Below, in pieces: positions 56,201-64,000 of a DNA stretch of 64,000 bases. The stretch is from Atherix ibis (Eukaryota > Arthropoda > Insecta > Diptera > Athericidae). Each line of letters begins with the position of its first letter. Positions within the stretch are counted from its first letter, which is position 1. The notes under the pieces were generated by a model. That model was not told where the DNA came from, made no database searches, and saw only the letters and a list, made by a program, of their open reading frames with translations. A program made the position numbers and the translations under genes. The stretch spans positions 29,423,212 through 29,487,211 of the forward strand of contig OY282609.1 of assembly GCA_958298945.1 (NCBI GenBank), written 5' to 3'.

Positions 56201-57455
56201 CTTTCAACACACACGTTCGTATAAAAATTGACTCAATGGAAAATGTCGCCTTGAAAATTGGACAATGAATTCTAGTTTGAATAAAAATAAATTAATTAAT
56301 TTTTGAGAAAATAATCCAAATTGATTTTTATTTAAAAAAAAAACCAACACTAATAATTTATGCACCAAAAAAATTTTTTTATATTATTGCTTTTTCTAAT
56401 TAAGAAAATATTCAATTTCGACCTTTATTGAGAGTGACACAAATTGCACTTGATAATCACTTCCTAACTCCGACAATTCTCACTATTAACTAAATCAACT
56501 CGAAACTCGAAATTCTCACGTAACCCCAACTACATGTAGACCCCGTTTACGGTTGACGCTGATACTACTGCGGCGACGACAACGTCAAATGCTGCTGGAG
56601 CTGCTGCGGATATGCGTTTGTCGTTGTGCGTTGACGTTGTCGCTGCCAACGCAGAATTCTTCCAAATTCTCAGTATTCGGTTCACGCTCTTATCCATTAT
56701 CTATCTGTCCTACGTCTCAGTCTCTCTACTGTTCACGTCATTGTTGTCTAGTTGGTGTTATTTCTTAGACTTGCTGCACGCGCACGATACTCACGCTGTT
56801 GTACAAATTTCAGCTGCTGTCGCCATCCGTGGGTTAATGCTAAAAATCGAAAACCCCACCACAAACACTTACAAACTACAATAAAAAAACAGCCAACTTT
56901 TCTATATTAAATAAGGTTACAATTGTGTTTTATGTCCACCCTCCGCCTATTTGGTGAGTCGGAAAATAACGCAGAAATCTGACAATGGAATTGCGATGAT
57001 AATTTTCAACCCTATTCAAAGTCGCATTTCCCTCAAGAACATATTTTATTGCGGAAGAAGGAGAATCAATGCGCTTTTCCTTATTCTTTGACGTTGCGGA
57101 TGACTGACATATAGAGTGGTGTGTGTAAATGCGTGAGTTGCTGAGATGGATTTTAGCAAACAACATACAGTACTGGTCATTATTATTTGGACAAATTTAC
57201 TTTTAATAATAAAACATATTGTGTGTAATATTTTTTTATTCAAATAATTTTTATAATAATTAAGCTATGCTCGTAATTTTCCAATTTTTCTTCAAAATAT
57301 ATTTCAGAGCCAACTTGTTTATTTTAGGTCAATTTTAGGGCAAAATGTTCATCGTGAAAAGTTTGCACATTTTATTTTTTTTAAACTTTTTTTTTTTGGA
57401 TAAAGAATAACCGTAAATGAAAAGATCCTTTGTTTACGGCTTTGACTAAAAATTG
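53226..57455. other. AT-rich intergenic or intronic region with microsatellites
   Basis: Long A and T runs, (CA)n near 55,325-55,343, CATA repeats near 55,852-55,867 and GAGA-type tracts near 53,760-53,778. Two GC-richer islands stand out: about 54,018-54,260 (frames 54,023-54,354) and 56,545-56,880 (frames 56,553-56,884). Neither has a recognisable domain; they may be untranslated exons or regulatory DNA of a host gene. Confidence 0.35.
55242..55409. repeat. 66-bp direct duplication
   Basis: The block ACTCTTATACTGTTGTTTCA through ATTTTTCGTAATTTATTCTTG occurs at about 55,244-55,307 and 55,343-55,407, separated by a spacer ending in (CA)n. The CA tract at each copy's left edge may have seeded the duplication. 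Confidence 0.9.
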
Positions 57456-57458
57456 CTT

Positions 57459-57945
57459 GAATTATAGAAGAACAGGATATGAGTCTACACAAAAATTATG
57501 TCCAAATTTTTTCGAGAATACATCCGTCACACTTGCAAAATAACCTTTCACAAAATACTTCGTATTCTGAAATAAAAACTTCTGATTAACTGTCGTGAAG
57601 AATAAAACTATTTATGCAAATTTATCAATTTATACTTCCTTGTTCGTAAACTATTTAAAATTTAATAAAATCGCATTTAAACTTTCACTTCACGATAAGT
57701 AATCTGAAGAATGGCGTACTACTTTAAAACTCTCCGAAAGTCTACAAAATTAAAGCGCTTGATATTTAATTTAAATTTACAAAATAAATAATAAACCTAA
57801 AATACAATTACATTGCCTTCTGTCGTGTTTAAATTATATTTTTGTTTGGAATAAGTCAGTGGGTGTCATATCTACATAAAAAAATCTACACAAATGTATG
57901 CAAGCAGTACGATTTCTCGCCGCTTTGCAATAATCCAGACCGTAG
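57459..57945 (-). mobile_element. P-like element P4, internally deleted
   Basis: The left side, AGAACAGGATATGAGTCTAC with ATTATGTCCAAATTTTTTCG, corresponds to a diverged 3' end of P3. The right side (AAACTCTCCGAAAGTCTACA through GTATGCAAGCAGTACGATTT) corresponds to the 5' third of P1 and P3 on the minus strand. The THAP region and most of the interior are missing. It touches P5 directly. Confidence 0.65.
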
Positions 57946-58243
57946 ATTATATTGTAGAAGAACTGGATAGGCCTCTATATAAAAATTCTGTCCAAATTTT
58001 GTTGGCAAAACATTCGTAAGAACGTAGCTACACGCAAAATATCAGAAACGGCGTAAATAGATGGGGGGCCAATTTTAAACTTCAGTATGCGATTGAAGCG
58101 GTTCGTTTAAAACCATTTTGAGATGTGATGTCATTTATGCGTAAACAAATAGATATTTCAATATTGCGGATTTTGCTGTTCATTTTCATTTTCGACGTCA
58201 TCATTAGTGAAGGAAACTTCCATGTTTGATGCGACAGCATCCT

Positions 58244-58380
58244 GCATGAGCTCCTTTTTAAAATGAAACAAAATAACATACAATACAAATAGTTTTCACT
58301 TTTTTCCTGTTTTGAAGGAAAAGAGTGAAAACTATTTGTATTGTATGTTATTTTGTTTCATTTTAAAAAGGAGTTCATGC
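58244..58380. repeat. 65-bp-arm palindrome inside P5
   Basis: Arms 58,244-58,308 and 58,316-58,380 pair with two G:T mismatches around a 7-nt loop. They include AATAACATACAATACAAATA and AGTTTTCACT. The palindrome lies just downstream (minus strand) of the THAP segment. Confidence 0.93.
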
Positions 58381-58423
58381 GTTATAATTTTGCAATTATT
58401 AATCTTGTTGTATTAAAACTTAC

Positions 58424-58874
58424 GGTGTAGTTCTTCCATATACCAAATACGGAAGGTATAGCATTTCTTTCCAATCTGCTCCTGTTCGCTCCTACTTTAA
58501 TGTCTGGTCTACGAAAATGAAGCGAACACACCATGTCGTGATTCCAGGGCATACCTGATGCTGTTACATTTAGTTTTTCGATTAAGAATTAACAGAAATT
58601 AAAGTATTTTTTGCACGATTAAAAAAATTCATTCTGTTAAATTTTCTCATACACACTTTACGTATATCGGCACCGAACTATTTTGTGGTAAACATTGAAC
58701 TGTCAGCATCACATTTGTTTACATTTATTGTATGACAAACTTTGCACTTTTTTAACCAGCTGTCAACTTATTAACTTTGCACTTTTTTTTTAAGCTGTCA
58801 ACTTATCGAAAGAAAGCAATTCCCAGCTTCCTCATTCTGTTGAATTACCAGCAATTCTTTATAAAACACTTCAT
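58424..58874 (-). pseudogene. THAP-domain protein remnant of P5
   Basis: Minus strand. Exon 1 equivalent (58,807-58,874) encodes MKCFIKNCW, then a stop, then FNRMRKLGIAFFR; its donor GTAAGT has become ATAAGT. The second segment (58,424-58,564) encodes WNHDMVCSLHFRRPDI and LERNAIPSVFG, followed by an intact GTAAGT donor. VCSLHF supplies the C-x2-H zinc ligands and AIPSVF the terminal (A-P-x-F) box of THAP fingers. This shows the family once encoded a full THAP domain with a downstream exon. Confidence 0.78.
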
Positions 58875-59545
58875 TTTATGAAATAAAAACTTCCTATTAA
58901 ATGTTATATAAATACTTAGAAAAATTACTCCAAACAACATAAAAACTACACTTTTACCTGCACTTTCCGATAAGTGCCAAAATAACAACTTGAAAAATGA
59001 CATGAGAACGCAAGCATTACGGTATGGTACCACTTTCATGGAGAACGGCGTGTTTAAAAACTCTCCGAAAGTCTACAAAATTGAGGCGATTGATGTTTAA
59101 TTGATATTTATGCAATAAATAATAGACCTAAAATACAATTGCATTTAATACCAAAATATTGAGAGAAAAAATAAATGTTGCCTTCTACGTGCGTATCGTG
59201 TTTAAATTATATTTTTGTTTAGAATAAGTGAGTTAAAATGAATATAAAAAGTATGCTTTTGCAATTCAATAAATTTCTATTACGAAAACTAGATGTCAGT
59301 GGTTGTCATATACGAAAATCTGACATACGGGCCCATTCAGGCATCTGTAATTTAAGAACAATTGCATCGATTGATAGTAATGCCATCTATTGAAGAGGTT
59401 TGTAATTGATTTTCTTTTAATGTTTTATTTAACAATTGTGAGAGTATTTCCATATTTAATGAGTTTATGCAATCCTATTTGTAATGTTATTATTGAAATT
59501 TTTGCATTAATTAGTTATAAATCTGGCGTCATCTAAAATGGTGCC

Positions 59546-59632
59546 AAGGATCTCACTCCTTCACATGGCCTATTGAGCTTAATTTTATCCACAACCGAGT
59601 GGTCGCGATAATATTCCAGGATCGCTCATATA
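59546..59632. repeat. 87-bp sequence shared with 20,011-20,097
   Basis: Same sequence as the flank of mariner copy A, again ending at the TA next to a mariner start. Both are exactly 87 bp to the mariner boundary. Confidence 0.85.
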
Positions 59633-60135
59633 CGAGGTCTGTTCAAAAAGTATCACGAATTTTGAATTTTCGCGGGTTACGTATATTCGATTTTCGCTAT
59701 TTTTGTGAGGTTATATTGGTACTAATGTCTCTCACTTATGCCAATAAGTTCAGCCATTTTGAATGTTCAGTTAATTTTTGACAGCTGCTTTGCTTGCACG
59801 TGTTTTGGCTCGTCTTCGATTTTTTCCCATTTTCGACCAAAAACAGCATCGCATTAACATTGCTAAGGCGCTGTTGGACTCTGTTCGCGATGACCCAAAA
59901 TTGCTCCAGAGGGTCATAACTGATGACGAATCATGGGTTTATGGTTATGACGTGGATACCAAAGCTCAATCATCGCAATGGAAGCTACCGCACGAGCCAA
60001 GACCGAAAAAAGCGCGTCAAGTTCGGTCGAATGTGAAGGTTTTGCTTACATTTTTCTTCGATTGCAGGAGCGTGGTGTATCATGAGTTCTTGCTACAGGG
60101 TAGAACGGTCAATAAGGAATATTACCTGCAAGTTA
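59633..60135 (+). mobile_element. mariner family CGAGGTCTG, copy G, 3'-truncated
   Basis: Starts CGAGGTCTGTTCAAAAAGTA. The frame 59,778-60,164 contains DQKQHRINIAKALLDSVRDD, VITDDESWVYGYDVDTKAQ (D1) and TFFFDCRSVVYHEFLLQGR, and stops being mariner after KEYYLQV. The HTH region is deleted as in A and B. D2 and D3 lie beyond the truncation. The TDDES wording is shared with copy A, where B and F read GDES. Confidence 0.88.
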
Positions 60136-60208
60136 ACGCCTTTCTGATATTTTTAAAATTTTAAATTACCTGCAAGTTAACGCGAGGCTGACATTTTTAA
60201 AATTTTAA
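60121..60208. repeat. two tandem 44-bp units
   Basis: ATTACCTGCAAGTTAACGC plus TTTTTAAAATTTTAA occurs at 60,121-60,164 and 60,165-60,208. The first 15 bp are the end of mariner copy G, so the truncation and the duplication are probably linked. Confidence 0.9.
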
Positions 60209-60655
60209 ATTAAAAATCAACGTAGTTTTTGTATAAAAAATATTTTAAATAAATAATATTGCTGCCATGTTTGAAAATATTTTTTTAATTTATTTCTACA
60301 AAACAAGGCCATTAAAATACGGTTTAAAAATGGAGCTGGATTAAGTCTTTGCTGCATGAACAAAATTATAAAATTTGGAAAGGGTTTTTCCTTTTTATTG
60401 CATTTAGATGCGTATTCCTCCTAAAGATTTAAAAACTAAAATATTTGCGTGCAAATAACATAATCGAAACTCATTAATGGCCGCCGAAAAATAAGACGTT
60501 TGTGGTTTAGAATTATAGTAAAATTATTTCTAAACAGTATGCAACCGAGTATATAGAAAATTAAATAAAGATGCTGAAGGGAAATCCGATTTCTATTCTT
60601 CGATAACAGAAAATTCGTTAGCCAAATTTTTATGAAGAAATTTACCAAAAATAAT
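60209..60655. other. AT-rich spacer
   Basis: No feature recognised. Confidence 0.4.
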
Positions 60656-60659
60656 TAAT

Positions 60660-61483
60660 TGTGTAAATTAATAATCATCAAGGAATATCGGGATTTGCCA
60701 TAAAAAGTTGGTTATCATCGATCTACACCGCTCTCCATTGACAGTAACGGTGTTACCAGCTTCATTTCGAAAGAAGTACGGACCGATGATTCCACCAGAC
60801 CAAAAACCACACCAAACTGTCAATTTAGGTGAATGTAATGGGTGTTCATGAATAATTTGTGGATTTTCTTCCCACCAGAATCGACAGTTTTATTTATTTA
60901 CCGCACCACTCAGATGAAAGTGAGCCTCATCGGAGAAATTGATTTTCTTAAAAAAATCGTTATCGTTTTCAAGTTGTTCCAAGACAAAATCAGCATATTC
61001 ACAACGTTTACAGTAGTCCAATGGCTTCAGTTCTTGAGTGATACCAATTTTATATGGATGCAAGCCCAAATCGTTTCTCAAAATCCCCCAGGTTGTGGTT
61101 TGAGACAGCCTCAATTCTTGAGAACACTTGCCTGAACGGCAGCAATATTTTCATTATTTCGAGCGATTCTTTATCTTATTAGCACTTGAACATTATGTAA
61201 AGAAAATATACGCTCGAAATTTTTAACAATTCGACGAATAGCGAGCACAGTTGGACGATTATTACGACCATAAAATGGCAAAAGCGCACGAAAAGTTGCA
61301 ATTGGAGAACGATTATTTTGATAATAAAATTGAATAATTTGTAAACGTTGTTTTTGCGTATATCTTTCCATGATGATATTGTAAGCATTACTGAATACAA
61401 CAGAAAAAAAAGTGATGGATAATGACACATTACAAATGGCCGAAACGTCACTTAGAAATCATATCACTCTTATTGGAAAACCC
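60660..61483 (-). pseudogene. Tc1/mariner-like transposase N-terminal half
   Basis: On the minus strand the element starts at GGGTTTTCCAATAAGAGTGA next to TA (61,484-61,485). The likely start is MERYTQKQRLQIIQFYYQNN (within 61,171-61,428), an N-terminal HTH continued by RPTVLAIRRIVKNFE. After a frame change come LSQTTTWGILRNDLGLHPYK and INFSDEAHFHLSGAVNK with D1 (60,890-61,114), then CRFWWEENPQIIHEHPLHSP and LTVWCGFWSGGIIGPYFF. The sequence stops near NGERCRSMITNFLW; D2 and D3 are missing. Complementary in extent to the C-terminal fragment at 50,505. Confidence 0.85.
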
Positions 61484-61650
61484 TATAGTTTTATGTAAAT
61501 GTTGGCCACGACTAAGTTTGAAGTGATCCATGCGAGAGATCCAATTAATCTAAGAAATGGCAATGCTAATTGAGCACTTTTCACTTTGACAGAAACTAGA
61601 AAAACCAAACAGCTAAAAAATCAACCGATGTGATGATACGCATAATAAAA

Positions 61651-62016
61651 GGCGTTTTCCTTTGGACCAATTTTGCTTCTAGTCGGTAGTTATAGCTGTC
61701 ATCATCTACTCTACCTCGAACAAACGAGCACATTAAACTGGGATTTACGCATACAATTTACGTTAGATGGATTCTGGTTGCTAAAGTGAAAATAGATAGT
61801 TTTGCGGGTTCGTTGGTTATGTTGATGAGTCATATTTTTGTCAGTATTGCTTATGTGTGAATAAACTCAGTTTTTATTGTTTATGTGTGAGTAAACTCAG
61901 TATTGTTGCTGACTATTTTGAGGTTATGTTTCTACTAGTGTTTAGAATTTGGCTTTCCTTTGATCATCTACTCGCAGGTACCGACTAGTAGCAAAAATGG
62001 TCCAAAGGAAAACGCC
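61651..62016. mobile_element. 366-bp MITE with 38-bp TIRs
   Basis: Starts GGCGTTTTCCTTTGGACCAA and ends with the near-perfect inverse; the TIRs extend to about 38 bp (through CTAGTCGGTA). TAAAA flanks both sides (61,646-61,650 and 62,017-62,021). The core of about 190 bp is an inverted relative of the MITE at 33,244. No coding capacity. Confidence 0.85.
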
Positions 62017-62021
62017 TAAAA

Positions 62022-63715
62022 TATCGGCACCGTTTGTGCATATAAATAGATAGATTTTGAAAAAAAGCAAAAAAATTTCATATCGTACGAATATATATGA
62101 CCGACACTGTATGTACGTGCGAGCATGTAACATTCGTGCAGTTGATCGGTGCTGCATGACGTGGGGTCGTCTCCGACTGCGAAATTGACGTAATGCGAGC
62201 TGGTGAAATTCGTTTAGAACAAACACAATAAAGCGATGCCCTCTCCACGGTTGGCAATGGAACTGCTGAGAGCGGCAGACTTGTACCAGCCTTGTGAGTT
62301 TGTTTGGTAGTGTGTGCGCATTCGTCGGTTAGGGTATGTGTTTGGCCTTTCTTGAATGGATTTTTTCTCTTTTTGTTTTTCTAGAACAAACTCTGACAAT
62401 TCCGTTGGTGTGAGCGAGTTAGCGACAAGAGAAAAGTCCAATATTGGTTGCAGTGTGATGCATACGTCAGAGCGGTGCATAGGTAAATTTCGAAAATTGA
62501 CTACACCATTTCGATCAAAATGGCGGTATGCATTTTCGAAAATGAAAATTGTTCAATTTTTGTTCATGCAATTGCGTATGGGTGTGTGTGTGTGTGGGTC
62601 TGTTTAAATTAACAAATAAAACCCAAAAATTAACAAATTTCCAAAATAAATCGAGTTTTTCTAGGCTAATTTCCAAAATTTAATTGACGTTTTTTTATTG
62701 TAGACAAATTTCTTTTCACATTTTTTTTTATTCTTTCTGCAATGCGATAGGAAGTTTTTTCTTTTATTGATTTTTTTATTAAATAAATTCGAAAATTAAT
62801 GCGAATTTAGAGCAGGGAGGAGGGTTTTTGGCCGCAGTAAACACGCCATCGAAGGCGCAACAAGTTCTTTTCTTCTCGTCCTTGTGAAAGTATTTATTTT
62901 CGGAAGAGTTTAGATTCTGAGCCGAGGGTTGAGATCCCGTACCACCAATCAACCTTACCGCTACACAACTGCTCAATCTCAGTTAAAATATTATCGATGG
63001 AAATGGACACCCACGCCGATATGACAATCCGTTACATTAGTCATATCGGATTTTCACTGAGTTTGTCATAAAAAAAACTGCATTAGTGAAAATTTCACTC
63101 CTACGAATTGTTTTTCTTTCAATCAAAATTTTGCTCTTCCGTTTTTTCCGGAAAACCTTCAGTTTTTTACCTTTTCTTCTGCAAATAAATATTAACAAAC
63201 TAGAATTTTCAAATAATTTTGAGTAAATAATTTCCCAAAACAAACTTTTTATGAAAAATGAAAAATTCTTTTATTATAAATTTTAAAAAGTTTTTAATAA
63301 GAAAAAAAAATAATTTCTGAAATATCAAGCAAATAAATGAGAAAAATAGCAATTTTATTTTTTAAAAAACTTTAAACAATTTTTAATGAAAAAAAACTAC
63401 CATGAATATAAAAGAATAAATAATTAAATTTTACATTTTCGTTGAAAAAAATTTCGCATCGAAAAAAGCAAAATTTACAAAATAAGTTATTCGATGTTTT
63501 TGTAAAATATGTTGAAAAGTATTAAATCACATAAATAGATGGCGGGGCAACAAACAAAAAGACAAATTTAATTCCAGTTGTTTTTCTCTATTCGACTACA
63601 GATAGCGCGTGTACGAGTATAGAGCAAAAATTGGTTTCACAACTTTTAGTACAGATGTCACAGAATTCAAGTATTTCTTTCGACGTGTATAATTTTTGTA
63701 ATCTATTTTCAAATT
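62022..63715. other. intergenic, no recognisable gene
   Basis: Less AT-rich to about 62,600, then AT-rich. A (GT)n run lies near 62,581-62,595. Frames at 62,214-62,607 have no recognised domain. A weak tRNA-like stretch near 62,925-62,990 was considered and rejected. Confidence 0.4.
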
Positions 63716-63718
63716 TAA

Positions 63719-64000
63719 GGTGTAGTAAAAATAAATCCATTATTTTTGCATAGATACTCGTAGAATGATACGATTTTGGTCAAATATGCACCGTTTTGTT
63801 CGATAACTTGTTGCCATTTTGGAGGTAATTTCATAATGCCTCTCTCATAGAAACCCTCGTCCCTATTGGCAAAAAACTGGGACAGTCGATTTTCACAATC
63901 TTCTCTTGAGGCGAATTTTTCACCTGCAAAATCATTCGTCATAAACTGGAAGAGGTGGTAATCACTTGGTGCCAGATCCGGACTATAAGGTGGATGCATA
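63719..64000 (-). mobile_element. mariner 3' end, cut by the window edge
   Basis: The minus frame 63,715-63,999 (open to the window end) encodes HPPYSPDLAPSDYHLFQFM (D3), then FASREDCENRLSQFFANRD, EGFYERGIMKLPPKWQQVIE and a short tail. It is uninterrupted here, unlike most copies. The terminus is near GGTGTAGTAAAAATAAATCC. The rest, with D1, D2 and the HTH, would lie beyond 64,000. Confidence 0.85.

Larger units (their letters stand above)
57946..59358 (-). mobile_element. P-like element P5 with THAP remnants
   Basis: The 3' TIR side (TTGTAGAAGAACTGGATAGG) is on the left and a mutated 5' TIR (inverted CTTAAATTACAGATGCCTGA) on the right near 59,358. Internal landmarks match P3 in order. It contains the best C-terminal THAP segment in the window and a 65-bp-arm palindrome. 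Relative to P3, a deletion of about 80 bp removes the middle of the THAP domain (the FPQNKW to IVAA part). Confidence 0.85.

Noticed and set aside
56545..56884. GC-rich island as a coding exon
   Set aside because: No conserved domain, no in-frame splice pair; could equally be a 5' untranslated region or promoter on either strand.
62920..62995. Minus-strand tRNA-like stretch (TAGCGGTAAGG ... GATCTCAACCC)
   Set aside because: The B box has several mismatches and no stems pair convincingly; at most a tRNA-derived SINE relic.
1..64000. CRISPR arrays, rRNA genes, bacterial operons
   Set aside because: No regularly spaced repeats with unique spacers, no rRNA-like sequence, and gene structure is eukaryotic.

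Overview
The window looks like AT-rich, repeat-dense genomic DNA from an insect, most likely a fly (Diptera). The reasons are several insect-type mariner lineages, jockey-like, R1-like and RNase H-bearing non-LTR retrotransposons, P-superfamily elements with a THAP finger, very short introns and many short microsatellites. There are no operons, prokaryotic promoters, CRISPR arrays or rRNA genes, and I found no convincing tRNA. Almost every recognisable coding stretch is a broken transposase or reverse transcriptase.

Layout. 0.4-1.7 kb: a near-complete mariner with both TIRs. 7.1-8.0 kb: antisense RNase H region of a non-LTR element, with a 79-bp SINE-like insertion flanked by a perfect 16-bp duplication. 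8.1-9.8 kb: a mariner nested inside an older Tc1/mariner relative. 11.0-18.4 kb: a nested cluster holding a P-like 5' fragment, a 2.4-kb element coding for a protein I recall as the DUF7869 family, a jockey element split by a mariner whose left end became a 65-bp-arm palindrome, and a P-like element split by a 1.5-kb CCCAAGTAAC-ended element. 20-31 kb: three copies of one mariner family (CGAGGTCTG termini), R1-like and jockey fragments. 31.7 kb: a second long palindrome. 33.2-36.3 kb: MITEs, a 5'-truncated R1-like LINE with its target duplication, and a maT-like transposase relic. 37.3-46.8 kb: more mariner copies, a second RNase H-bearing LINE, and a complete P-like element with an 8-bp target duplication and a two-exon THAP ORF. 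49.1-53.2 kb: mariner, Tc1/mariner-like and jockey remnants and a second copy of the first mariner. 57.5-61.5 kb: two adjacent P-like copies, one containing a third long palindrome, a truncated mariner, and the 5' half of a Tc1/mariner-like transposase. 61.7-62.0 kb: a MITE. The right edge cuts a further mariner.

The only good host-gene candidate is a two-exon start at 46,964-47,226 that encodes a signal peptide and a serine-rich segment, with consistent splice phases. GC-richer blocks at 5.5-6.3, 54.0-54.3 and 56.5-56.9 kb could be untranslated exons or promoters, but I could not assign them.

The most noteworthy observations are the three long short-loop palindromes (one demonstrably made by inverted duplication of a transposon end plus its flank), the mariner copies sharing a deletion of the second catalytic Asp, the P-like elements carrying only a THAP DNA-binding module, the CCCAAGTAAC element with an in-window empty site, the DUF7869-type element with matching TIRs, and the candidate secreted-protein gene. 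All homology statements come from reading motifs by eye; no database search was run.
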